Assembly (NCBI GenBank): GCA_047495785.1
Contig: JBLDXI010000017.1
Span: forward strand, 1,736,001 to 1,800,000
DNA from: Lepidodermella squamata
Taxonomy: Eukaryota; Gastrotricha
Reading direction: 5' to 3'
DNA: 64,000 nucleotides
How positions within the stretch are numbered: the first letter of the stretch is position 1; the number at the start of each line of letters is the position of its first letter. Shown in pieces: positions 31,097 through 43,200 of this stretch. Position numbers and translations under genes: made by a program. The notes beneath the pieces are model-generated. The model saw only the letters and a program-made list of their open reading frames with translations. It ran no database searches and was not told the DNA's origin.

Positions 31097-32359
31097 TTAT
31101 AAATCTTCAGGAGATCCGAAAATAGCAATTTGGGTTTTCTCGGCAGAATAAGATGCGATCAAACGAGAGCAGTGGATGTCACTATCAGGTAAATGGAATA
31201 ATTCCGAGCCAGCCTGTAAAATTGCTACGGTAGCAGGTAAAAATGGCGATTTTTTCGATTTTATCGAAGCCAGGAGATCAAACGAATCCGGTGAAAATAC
31301 CTGAAATTTCAACAAATTAGAGAATTTTTATTCAATAGCGAAATTTCCTTACCCTAATTTTGCCGCGATGACCCTGGTTATCAACCACCAGCAAGTTATT
31401 ACTATCATCGAAATCCAGTGCAGTGATAAAAGCGCATGAATCAATAATTAATTTCGGTTTATCACCGCATTTAATTGAGTCAATTGAAGTAGAGTAAAGC
31501 TCTGAGCCATGTTCAGCTCGAAAATAAATTAGTTTTTCATTGGCGCTTAGAACAGCCAATTTATCGGCGAAAGAGCCGGAGAATCGCAGGGAGCAAACTT
31601 TTCGCCAATCCGCTAGAGAATAACCGATAATTGCGCTGTCAACTGCCGTGAATGCTAAATCAGGGTCAGAAAAAACGCCCAGGCCATGTGGAGAAACGCT
31701 GCCGAAACTCAGATTACTCTCAGTTGATAAAATTGCATCCTTTGATCTTGGGAAAGGCGCTGATTTAATTTCCCCTCGATCAATCAGCAAAAGACGATCG
31801 CTGCATGGGAATGATTTCAAATACCGGGCTGTACCTGGAGGCAGAACCGGCAAGTAAAATCGGGCGTGGACTGGATGCGGATCTTTCAAATGACCGTCCG
31901 CAGTCAAAACCTGGTTTTGAAAATTCAACCAAATTATTTCTCAAATCAAAGAAAATTTTCTCATACATGAAACCCGCCATTAGACAGCAAGCCAAAGCAG
32001 TTGCGATGAGGTATAGCTGTTAGAGCGTGAAGTTTGAATTCTGAGTTCAATTCAGCCAAAACTTCCATGTCTTCATAATAATCTCGATTGACCTTCCTTA
32101 ATCGGCGAACGCGTCTTTTCTCATCGGTACCATCGGAATTTTTCGGACCCGGATATTCCCAATCATCACCCCGATCCGAGATTTTAATCTCACCAATGGG
32201 TGTATTGACCAATTCGTTCAAGATTTGTTTCAATTCTTCATTCGGTTTTTGGTCTTTTAGTGAGCCAATTTTATCGCGCTCAGTTTGAACCCAGCTTAAA
32301 ATTGACTGAACAGAATCAACGATTGAATTTTCAATTTCTTCCGTCACTTTTTCAGCCAT
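31097..32359 (-). CDS. NHL12: NHL beta-propeller protein
   Basis: Exons 31967-32359, 31353-31910 and 31097-31300 give 384 residues. Exon 1 (MAEKVTEEIENSIVDSVQSI) has QTERDKIGSL, LVNTPIGEIKI and the basic KRRVRRLRK, ending LSNGGFH with donor GTATGA. Exon 2 opens VLTADGHLKD and ends DFDDSNNLLVVDNQGHRGKIR. Exon 3 opens VFSPDSFDLL and ends IAIFGSPEDL. A TTTCTAG acceptor lies 15 nt before the ATG. Gaps are 97 bp to NHL13 upstream and 43 bp to NHL11 downstream, close to the minimum for separate transcripts. Confidence 0.83.
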
Positions 32360-32456
32360 AATTTGAATAAAACGCTAGAAAAATTTTAATTAGGAAATTA
32401 TGTAAAATTCATTTTAAAAATGAGTCAAACGATGAGATGTTACAATAGCATAGCAG

Positions 32457-35400
32457 TTAATTTTGATCTTCGGGTACGCCAAATAACACGATTTCATCGG
32501 CGCCACCGTCAATGGCGGCAATAATTTGAGAGCAATAGAGGTCTTCTTTGGAAAAATGAAACAGGTCTTCGCCATCGGAACGGTTTAAAATCGCAAAATC
32601 TCGCGGTTCAAACGATCTACGAGATCTAAGCTCGCCTATAATATCACCATGCTTCGCGGTCCGCACCTTGGATTAATTGAAAATTCAATAAAAAAATTAT
32701 GGAAACATCATTAAAAATAATAGCAGACCTGTATCTGAGCTTTAGTGGGGTAGCAAAGAAGCATATTTCCAAGATCGTCGAAATGCATGGCAGTCAAGAA
32801 ACCGACTGAGCCATCAACGATCAAATCTGGCTCGTTGGTTTGCGAAACAGCGTGTCCAGAAACAATGGGCAGCGAATACACGGAACGTGAGCCAAAGCCG
32901 CGGAAAAATAGCTGGTCATCCCGCGTTTCAAAGACACATAAACCCTTATCGAAGGGCCGACCAATTTTACGGTTGCATTTCAGGGACCAGTCCGACATAG
33001 AAAAGCCGATGAATTCGTTGCCAACAGCGGTGAAAAATCGGTTGAATTCAGGCGAAAAAGCTAGCCCGTGGTAGGGCTTTTCGTTGGGTTCCAATCTGAC
33101 TGTTGACTGGAGATGTTTGTGATCAAGAAAATTGATAGGCTCGATAGTTTTGATCGAGCCGTTGTCGATGCAAACCAATTGGCCAGAGCCAGGAATGCTC
33201 TTAAGATATCGAGCACAACCTGCAGGTCTCGGGGTAAACGGGCGTAGGTCAACAGGTTTAGTTTGAGCCTCATCCCAGCCAGGCTTGACAATCTAAAAAA
33301 TAATAAATAAAAATAAATAGAATAAATAAAAAAAGAGAGTGGCTATTCGTACATATTATGTACAACTTTTTTGCCATTCTTACATATCGGAAATACTAGT
33401 AATAAAACACTGGAATCAACCGGAATACCTTGAAAAGCACTTTATTTATCATGAAACTAACGGAATAATTATCATCAACTTCTTGAAAACCGGTACTTCA
33501 TCAAATTATCAAATTATTACTCCTTATTCCTTATTCCTTTCACTCCTCGACTTTCGTTACGGTCCCCTCGCCACAAATGGCTTGATGTGTGACGTTTCAA
33601 TTTCAACCTTCTTTCCACTTCACTTGATAACTTGATTGATAAACTCGGTGATCGGTGATTTTGACTCAATATGAGATACTATAATGAAGAGAGCGACAAG
33701 AATAAAGTGTTTCGGAAAGAGCCGTTGTTGCTTCGAATGATGGGAATCAACGTCTCGAAAACCCACAGGGCGACCATCCACTCGTTCAACATCAAAATCC
33801 GCCTAGAAGCGAAGATGTTGCACGTTTTTCAGCATCGAACAATCCCGCTGCTGAATCGAATTCAGGTTAATTTTACTTATATTTCATCACATTTGTATCG
33901 TTAGCCTGTTTCACCTTTTTATTAGCCATTGTTGATTCGCATGACGGCGATCAACGTCGCGAAAATCCTCGAGCCGATAATCGTGACCGTTCGCTTTTAC
34001 AACATCGATCCGGTGCAGCTGAACAGCGAACTCTTAGAATTCACCCAACGAAAATGAGAATAAGAAATTGATGCGGAAAATTGAGAATTGCTACCCTGGC
34101 CTCTGGCCTTCCGATAAAGCCGGCGACAGCGTCGACCCAGCCGTACACCTACAAAGAGGCGAGCGACGAGCATTTGATTTGATTTGATATGGTTTCCATT
34201 TGAAATGCTTTTAATGATGTGTTTATTATTGTAGAAGAAACCATGGCTGCTGCCGTCAGTTTGAGTGAGTTCTGGCAGCAGAAGAAGTATGGAAACGCCA
34301 TCACCGATTCGGCTCTAATTGATATCCCGCCACTTTTGAGGACGGCTATGAAGGATAGAAAGTATCAATTGTTTCTCGCAGTGTTTTTAATTTCATTCCG
34401 GCGTAGGTTCTCGAAAATTCCAGCTCCATCATCGAAGCCGAGCCAGCCAGTCGAACGCAATAATCCGGACAGCGGAAACGATGAACCATCTCCGTCACCT
34501 CGGAAGCAAGCCCCGCCGCCGACCAAGAAATCATCAAAGCCGATGCAGCAAGTCGAGCCAAATCACACCAATTACGCCAATCGATCCAAGTCAGTTGAGC
34601 CAAGTCTGTCGAGCTCAGCCAACCGAAGCAAGTCTGTCAAACCAAGTCTGTCGAACTAAGTCAATCGTTTCGACTATTCAGACGGAATATTATTGATTCG
34701 TAACATCCACTCATAATTTTAATTCATATTTTTATTGCGCTCTTTCACCATACCATTTTTACTGTCTTGCTCGGTGATGCTTAGCGTGTTGTGATGTTAT
34801 TGAGATCGCATACCGACGATATATGGACCATCTATAGTTAGCGCTGCGATATTTTACCGCTCGTAATAACCTTGCTGTCATTATTTTACAACAACAAGTT
34901 CACAGTCCGCGGCAGTTTTGTCCTCATGACAAATATTTTGACAAGGATTTTGTACATGCGGGTCTTCAAGTATCTACGGGGCCAGATTTTAGTGACTCAA
35001 GTCACCTGCGATTTCGAACTAGCGTTGCTCAATAGCCATCGAGCTGGTTTTTTTGGCACGTTTATTGGTTGCTTGTTCCACTTCTGCCAGGCTATCTTGA
35101 AACAGGTCGTGAATCTTTAGCTTAGGAACGAATAGGTCGCGCACGGTTCTAAAGTGCCAGGCTTTGCTGCCCATCAATAACGTTCGAGCAGCCTTTTCCA
35201 ACGTGCGCAAAGAAGCACTGCAGCATGCTGAGCTAAATCAGCTCTTCGAATACTATGAAACTTGTTGGTTTCTGGTTTCGTATAGGAATGGGCTGCTGGA
35301 ATGTCCATGGTTTGGACAAGCGAACGAACATCTTCGCGGAGGGAGGAAATAACAAGATAGATGAGAAGAGTCCCACATCCGCATGAGTGGCGATTCTTTT

Positions 35401-36226
35401 ACGTCACTTTGGAGCTTGAATCAGAAACACGGGCTGCACTGGACCAGCTTAGTGCAAAGAACTTCAAAGTTGTTTTAAATTTGTTTTAAATATCGTTTTA
35501 ATATCGTTTTACGGAGTCGCCACGAGCGTTTTCGATTGGAAAGAATTGGCAGAGGGGCGCCTGGGCTACATGGAATTTCTGGTCGCTCCATCGCATCAAC
35601 TTTCCGAGTTCTTTACGAAATGATCACTCTTTTGCTTCAATTTGTTACGAAATGTCCCATTAGGAATTTGCGAGTACCAACTCACTCTTCACCTTTGAAA
35701 GCTCTATGTCTTGAAATGCCGAAACCAGCTTCTCACTAGTCAAAATGGTTAATTATTAAAAAATGGTAAAACACACCGAAATATCTCCATGATGAAATAC
35801 GGCGAAGCAGCCATGTTCGGGTACGGCAGTAATAGCTTGAAATTTACAAGAGCCACGAAGATAAACATCCGTTGTCGTTATCGTGTCAATAACCTCCATT
35901 TCATCGTAGCACCATCGGTCCAATTTTCTAGCCCGCTTCCTTCGCCGGTTCTTGTTTTCACCATCTTCCGGGCAGAATTTCGGATGGCTTCTTTCATTAA
36001 TATCGCGATTGCTATCGACTTCTTTGAAAACAGGCCCGACTTGGCCGAGTGGTGTTTGCAGCAGTTCATTCAGAACATCAAATAATTTATCATTGGCGAC
36101 AAAAGCCGACGAATCTGCGTCAATAGAAGCCGCCGATAACCGATCCGATTCCGAACACAGCCAGCTTAAAATCGGTTTGACAACATCAACCACCACGTTG
36201 TCGATAGTTTCCAACACGTCATTCAT
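32457..36226 (-). CDS. NHL13: NHL propeller protein, recent duplicate of NHL14, transposon relic in intron 1
   Basis: Exons 35777-36226, 32729-33292 and 32457-32666 give 407 residues in frame. Exon 1 (MNDVLETIDNVVVDVVKPIL) has LLQTPLGQVGPV, the RRRKRARK patch and ends FHHGDIS. Exon 2 opens IVKPGWDEAQ and ends MHFDDLGNMLLCYPTKAQIQ. Exon 3 opens VRTAKHGDII and ends LFGVPEDQN. The exon 1 to exon 2 assignment follows NHL14, whose matching exons are adjacent. Intron 1 is 2484 nt and holds a Mutator-like transposase relic. The 3' half of exon 2 is nearly identical to NHL14 at the DNA level, unlike exons 1 and 3. Confidence 0.75.
33293..34929. other. NHL13 intron 1, left part: plus-strand ORFs of unknown origin
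   Basis: The ORF at 34219-34659 could start at the ATG of MAAAVSLSEFWQQKKYGNAI and ends in Ser/Pro-rich repeats (NRSKSVEPSLSS, NRSKSVKPSLSN). Near 33715 and 33929 two stretches of about 50 bp resemble each other (both read INV-(S/A)-K after L-L-(L/I)-R-M), a local duplication. I do not recognise any of these products. They may belong to the same element as the transposase relic. Confidence 0.35.
34930..35340 (+). mobile_element. Mutator-like (MULE) transposase relic
   Basis: The plus-strand frame reads VTCDFELALLNSHRAGFFG then GCLFHFCQAILKQV, matching the MULE transposase core DFE-x-A followed by GCxFHxxQ-x-(I/L)-x-(R/K)-(K/Q)-V. After in-frame stops, another frame gives LQHAELNQLFEYYETCWF, like the (Y/F)(F/Y)E-T/D-x-W segment that follows the MULE core. 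Stops and frame changes show it is dead. It lies antisense in NHL13 intron 1. Confidence 0.72.
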
Positions 36227-36455
36227 GTTACGTATAGGTAGACTTGAGTCAAAACAGTCGATTGGTTGAATAACATTCAGTATTAAAAGAGGTATATCGA
36301 TTAAACCCCAGTTTCAAAATCGATTGAATAAAATCAAGTCAAAATTTATGTTTCGATAACAAAAGTATCTAGCCGAAATAAACAAACAATATATAGTAAA
36401 AATATTAAAATCATGAAAAATATATAAAATAATAAGACCAATAAAAATGAAAAGG

Positions 36456-38584
36456 TCAATTTTGATCCTCAGGTGCGCCAAAAAACACAATTTCATCTGT
36501 TGAATTGTTGATAGCAGCAATCACTTGAGAACAATAAAAATCTCCATCAGAAAAACGAAATGGATCCTCTCCATCAGGACGACTAAGGATGGCAAAATCT
36601 CTGGGTTCGAAAGGTCTTCGTGGCCTCAGTTTACCGATCACATCACGTTCATTTGCAGATCGAACCTTTTATAGAATTTTGAAATAAAATTAAAAAAAAA
36701 ATTCAAGAAAAAATTGAACAAAATTAACCTCAATTCGACCTTTCCTTGGGTAGCAAAGAAGCATATTTCCAAGATCGTCGAAATGCATGGCAGTCAAGAA
36801 ACCGACTGAGCCATCAACGACCAAATCTGGCTCGTTGGTTTGCGAAACAGCGTGTCCAGAAAAAATGGGCAGCGAATATACGGAACGTGAGCCAGAGCCA
36901 CGGAAAAATAGCTGGTCATTCCGCGTTTCAAAAACGCACAGCCCATTATTGATAGACCGACCAATTTTCCGTTTGCATTTTAGAGACCAATCCGACATCG
37001 AACCGCTGATTAATTCATCGCCAACAGCTGTGAAAAATCGTTCGAATTCAGGCGAGAATGCAAGGCCGTGGCAAGGCTTGTCGCCCAGTTCAGGCGTCAC
37101 ATTTTTTGATTGAAGCTGCTTCAGACCCGAAAAATTGATAGGCTCTATAGTTTTGATCAGGCCTCTGTCGATACAAACCAACTGACCAGAGCCAGGAATA
37201 CTCCTAAGATATCGAGCACAACCTGCTGGTCTGAAAGCAGTCGGTTGCAGATGAACAGCTGCTGTTTTCGCCTTAACCCAACCAGGCTCGAAAATCTGAA
37301 AAATGAAACATCAGCTGTTCTTAATCCTCTTCAAAATTCGATACTGCGTTATTTTGGGCAAAAACATGGTTTTCAGCTCTAGAAAATCAGGAACAAATTA
37401 AAAAAAATGTGGCAATTTCAGGGCTCGAGGGGGATCCAATTCCCATGTCTGTGCCAAATTTCGTAATTTTCCCATATTACCTCGATTTTTTAAAAATGGG
37501 GCAAGGTTTGGATAAATTTGGACACCTCATTAGCATATACATAATAAGCATATTCATTAAGCTTTTCTTCAAATTCCAAGAAAAATGCACCAAGAAACGG
37601 ACGCCGTCATTTAAACAAGATTCAAATTTTTTCACATTTATCATGACCAAAATTGCCCAACGTGGGGGCTAAACTTGGAGCTCACCTGTGAGAAATTCCA
37701 AGTACCAAATGTTCCTTTTTTTGTAAGTCGACAGTTCGTGGTGTCAACTACTGCTGATAAATTTTTCAGAGCAATCGGCTTTCATGTTTACCGGGAAGAA
37801 GAGGGCCCCAAATCGACGTTTTGAGACATCCCACCTTATTATTTACTATAAAAACTTTCAGAATACCCTAAATTTGGTACCGCTGGAAATCCCGTCTTTC
37901 AAGGCACCTCGAGAGTTTAATGGGATTTTTTCCAACCTCACAGATAGAGCAAATTACGCGTAAAAGTAGTCGTGTCCAAATTCAGCCTGTCTAAACTTAC
38001 CCACCCTTACGGTGTATTACCAAAAATCATGTAAAAAATAGAAAAATCAGGAAACGACCTTGCCCAGGTTTGACTGATTTTTTGCGCAAAAACTATGAAA
38101 TAAACTGTAACGTCGGAAAAGTGAAAATAATTCTTTAATAATTCAATCCATAACTTACAGAAATGTCGCTTTTATGAAAGACGGCAAAGCAGCCACTTTC
38201 AGTAACAGCGGTAATTGACTGAAATTTACACGAACCACGAGAATAAACGTCCGTTTCTTCAATTGTGCCAATCACTTCGATTTCATCATAGCACCGTCCA
38301 TCTACGTTTCTCGCTCTCTTTCTTCGTCGAGTTTTGTCATCGGCATCGTCGGGACACGATTTTTCACGGCAATTATTTTCGATTTCTTTGAGCACAGGCG
38401 CAACTTGGCCGAGTGGCATTCGCATCAGGTCACTCAAGGCACCAGACAATTTAGGATTAGGAATAAAAGTCGAATCTGACTCTTTCGAAAGCGCGATCAA
38501 CCGCTCAGATTCGGAATTCAACCAGGTTATCACCGGTTTGACGACCTCAGCCACGGCATTTTTAACTGCCTCCGACACATTCAT
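36456..38584 (-). CDS. NHL14: NHL propeller protein, duplicate of NHL13
   Basis: Exons 38159-38584, 36729-37295 and 36456-36665 give 400 residues. Exon 1 (MNVSEAVKNAVAEVVKPVI) has LMRMPLGQVAPVLKE and KTRRRKRARN and ends FHKSDIS. Exon 2 opens IFEPGWVKAK and shares RPAGCARYL(K/R)SIPGSGQLVCID with NHL13. Exon 3 opens VRSANERDVI and ends FFGAPEDQN. Intron 1 is 863 nt, with no element I recognise. It shows the ancestral exon order that supports the NHL13 model. Confidence 0.83.
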
Positions 38585-38667
38585 CCTACGCCTATATAAA
38601 TCGATCTAATCAAATTTATTAAAGCTTCAACAAAGTTCGAGGCAACAATAATGAAAATAAATCGCGA

Positions 38668-40071
38668 TTAAGATGAATGAGCTGGAATTCCGAAGAAAAA
38701 TATTTGGTCGGTCCTTAGGCATGTGGAAGCTATTACACGCGAACAATGAAGATCCATATCCGGGAAGTGTAACAAGTCATGATCTCGACCAACGCTGAGA
38801 ACAGCCACGTGATTAGGATAGAATTCAGTCCGAGTCGGAAAAATGTACGACAAAGCTTGACCTCCATCAGGCGAGACAACCTAAAAAAATTGAAATTTCA
38901 AAAAAATCTGCCTTAAACAATTTAATAATCACATCAAGTCTGTTTCTTGCTCTATTCGCGATAATCATGTTGCCATTTTCATCACAAGCCATGCCAGTGA
39001 TAAGCGTGTATCCATCGACGAGAGGTTTGAGCTCATCCTCCATAATTCCACCGTTGCAATTTAACGGCGCGGAATGAATAGAATGGCCGTTTTTCGTTCG
39101 AATGAATAGCTCGTTATTGTGAACTGCCAATATATTCAAATTTCGGCAGAATGATTCGTTTTCATGGAGCAACTTTCTCCTAGTTCTAACCAGCCAAATT
39201 GATGAATTCGTTGAATAGCCAATGATTTCATGGCCTGACACGGTGTAGACCATATTGGCCGATGGAAGGACGGCTATACCCAGGGGTGGCGTTATCAGAT
39301 CGGTTTGGGTCAACATTTTAACTTCATTCGAAGTATTTTTCACGAAATCAGCCGGTTCGAACGAATTCAACTGCTTCCGATCGATGCAAAATAGATGATC
39401 ATTTGTCGTATCGCTCGCCAGAAATTTGAGGTGACTGGCGGAAGAAAATTTATTCAAATGAGAAATTGCATAGGATCTCGTAAAATTCCCATCCGGAGAC
39501 AATGTCTACAAAAAAATCAGCTTAAAGGAAAAATTAATCTAAAATATTTTGAGATTACACTTATTCGATTGCAATGCATAGCAGCGAAAGAACGACTTTG
39601 TTGCAATGCAGTGATTGTTGCGATTATTCCAGTTTTATCTCCGAAACAATCAGTGTTACCGTCGACTACGCCAACAACTTGCGCATCCTCATAATCGCAT
39701 TTCTCGCGCAATCGACGCCGATTCGGCGGAAGTTTTAGTCGATTTTCCACAGGCGAGACAAATTTAGGAGGCTCTGAAGGGCTCAAACACGATTCACCGT
39801 TCCTACTTCTGTCTAGTTCCGAATCACTCTGAACCGCATCCGGAATTTTCGCTGGAGAGTCGATTTGACCGAGCGGTGTTTTTAGAATTTGGGATAGAAC
39901 TTCGGCGAATCCTGGATTCAAATTGAAGTTCTTTCCCTCATTATCGGCACATTCTAATTGCGATTCGAGGTGTTCGTTATCTCTAACAAATTTTCGAATC
40001 AATTTTTGCACCATATCTGCTACTGAATCATCCAATTTTTCGACCAGGTTCTGCGAAGGATTATCGGTCAT
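38668..40071 (-). CDS. NHL15: NHL beta-propeller protein
   Basis: Exons 39559-40071, 38933-39505 and 38668-38880 give 432 residues. Exon 1 (MTDNPSQNLVEKLDDSVADM) has ILKTPLGQIDSP, a PPNRRRLREKCDYED region and ends MHCNRIS. Exon 2 opens TLSPDGNFTR and ends MACDENGNMIIANRARNRLD. Exon 3 opens VVSPDGGQAL and ends IFFFGIPAHSS. A TTTTCTAG acceptor lies 13 nt before the ATG. Gap to NHL14 downstream is 83 bp. Confidence 0.83.
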
Positions 40072-40217
40072 TAGGTAATAATTTCTAGAAAAAAAATGTA
40101 AAAAAAAGTGATAACAATACAGTCAAATACTTTCAAATTTCTGATTGCCATGTGAATCAAAACAGAGCTTCCACGATTTCTTCATGAAATAATTAATAAA
40201 AAATTGTCTAAACAATT

Positions 40218-43200
40218 TTAGGGCTCGTCATGAGCAGGAATACCAAAAATAAAGGTTTTATCCGATTTCAAATCAGGTGTAACGATCACTCGGGAACACG
40301 CCATGTTGGGCAGTTGGAGATGATCGCCATTACTCGGGGCCCATAAAATCGCAATGCCGCTCGGCTCGAAGGCTTGACGATCTGGCTTCACCTTTGAGAT
40401 CACTTCATCGCCGTCAGGGCTCAAAACCTAAAATTAAAAAAAAAATTCTCATAAAAATAACCAATGTCTCATAAATAAGGTCGAAAATTTTGGATGAAGG
40501 CCTCTGAATAGAGCTCAAACTGCATTACTATCGCTTGATAGAAGTGATAGCATGAATATAGTACTGCAATAACAGAGGCAACAGAGCAACTCTGATAGCG
40601 TATTCTGAGTTGAATGGGCCATGTGCGGCCAAATTATACCATATGATACTAGATGACTATACCTTAGCTTCACCTCATTCACATACGTATAACGCGCGCG
40701 TTATTAATTAGCGCAACCGTTCAGACACGAGAGTACCGCACATGCAACATTTCAGCGATACATCTGAGGATAATTTTCAGTCTAGATGAGTCAAAATTAG
40801 ACACAACGCAGTTGTATTCAGGGTAACCAAGGACACTTATTGGATCACTGGAAGATTCGGCGAAGCGACACTCGGAATGGAGCTGTGTAATCAAAGACTT
40901 TGACCTATTCGACCCGAAGTAGCTGACGATCGTTAAACAATCCAATGAAATCGAGGATGTCGAAGTCAACAAAGAATATTTGGGTCTCTTATTCAACAAC
41001 GTTCAATAGTATCCAAGCCGGGAAGAGGAATACAAGAACACAAGCAAAGTATTCATGAACATTTGGGAATTCGTGGACAACGCTTTGTTAAAACAAAAAC
41101 CAACGAAATATTTAATTATTTCATCTTTATATCTTTTTCTTTTTATTACATTGATGATTTTCGACGCAACGATTAAATGCGCAGGAACAAATTTGCTCGC
41201 TGGAAAAATTTAGCGAACATTGCGTAATATTCAAGAAGCTCCCGCTGTCTACTACCGCGGCTGACCTGGAGACTGTCTTCGCTGAACGAGGCTTGCGCGG
41301 CGATATACTGAAAATAAATGTCGTCGTGGTTACCGGCGCTTTCTACGCTTTCGGCGTCGCTGTTTTTTCGCGATAGAGCAGCGCTGTTTCTATGATCCTC
41401 GACTCGAATGTTCGATTGGCTGACAGCAGCTCTAAAGTTCAGGTTGAGTTGTTCCGCAGAAAACTTCGTAATGGCACGGGTCGATCCCAAATCCGAAGTT
41501 GCCGAATATAAAACAGTTTACTATTGGAACATGCCAGCTGAAGTAACTGCGCTCGACGCTTCACGTGTCGCGTTTTATTGCTGAAAAATCGGCCTTGATC
41601 GAAAACACCGGCTGGTCGCTTAACAATCAACAAATTGACGGACCAGCTGGATGTCGACATGTCTTCACGCTAACCAACGCGAAACAAAAAACCACTCGCG
41701 AATACTCGTTTCAGTCAGGTACATCTTTTGCAACCGAAGCCGCAGACCCAAAAGCTTCTAGAGACTGAGAGTCCTCCTCATCACTTCCTTATTCATGTTT
41801 CCCTCCTCTTCCCTATTCCGAGCAACCTGCTTTACCAACTGATCCAACTATATCTAAGATTCGACAAGATCTGAGCACTCAAATCGTTGGATCCAACGGA
41901 AACTCAGCCGATGAATCTCAACAATAAAAGGTTACAACAGCTACTGGTATTAGGCAACAGATTTTATTCTACGTTGTGGCTGAAGGTGAACAGTCTATCA
42001 ATATCGTTAGCTGACGATCGTATGAGATGCTTATCAGTAGCGCTTAGCGCTTGTAGCTTCTTGCATACATAGACTTTAAAAATATCCCTATGTATTTCAA
42101 GAATGGCTTATATAAACAGCCAATTACTCTCCATCTCAGGCTCAGGTATTGAACTGAATGAGTTTAAATAATTAAGCCAGCATAAGCGTCTAGTTAAAAC
42201 TCGTTGAAGGTGTTCATCCTTTTACAAATCTTTTCGCTTTCAACAAGATTAGTATTAAATCTCAATGTGTGATTTATATTATTTTGTTAATATGCTATTG
42301 TTTTTCTAATCTTGCATCCTCAGATATTGCTGAGAAAATGAAGTTGTTGCAGGAAAAGTTGCAGAAGCAGCTAGACGAAGTGAAGCTGGACATGACAGCT
42401 GGACATGAGCTTGGCCGCCTGCGCCATAGGCGAGGGCCCTTGTGGCCCGTGGTGCCCGACTGCAACTGTACCTAGCTCGACTTCGACTAGTGAAACTACG
42501 CCGCCTGTTTCTCTCGAATTGACAAGATTTGCCGGCTTCAGTCTGTTTATTTTCAGAGTATCTGAATTAATTTGGAGTGTACAAATTATAGACATTCGCA
42601 ATGACAAGTAAGTCCGCACCTCGTTACCTAGCATTTTTTATATGTTTGTTGCACTTTGTCAGCCACTGCTGCTTTTGCGAAGTCTTACCTTGAAGAGGTT
42701 GTCTTCACTCCTTCATCGTCTTCAATTTCAAACCGGGTTAAAGATAAAGTGAATGCAGATAAGAAGGCAAAATCTGATCGGTTCAAAGCTTACATTTTGC
42801 ACCGCGATTGCCCGTTAGAAGTATTAAAGCGAAACAATTCTTATTGTTCTTTGCTTGACTTTGAACTCCCCTTCGAAGCTGCACGTGCTGCTCATATTGT
42901 GAAACGATCTATACTGCAGAAAGAAGGCTGGCGGGAAAGACTTGGGATTGACGATTTTGAAGATGAATATTCCCCTGGTGTTGGTTTTATTGTGGCGAAT
43001 CCAATAGAAAATGCCTATGACCGTGCGGAGCTGTGCTTCCTGATGGACGTCAACCCTTCTGAATTAATTTGCCAAATTTTGCGAAGTGACATTGCGAGTG
43101 AGCTTCTTGTCAATCGCAATAACTGGCGGGATTTGCTTTCTAAAAAATTCCTTAACAAAGAAGTTACGCTGGACAATCAGTCTTATTCAAGAAAAAAACT

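Noticed and set aside
36690-37181. NHL14 and other exon-2 ORFs treated as separate genes starting at internal Met.
   Set aside because: Consensus acceptors lie upstream, and the joined exons keep phase 0 in every family member.
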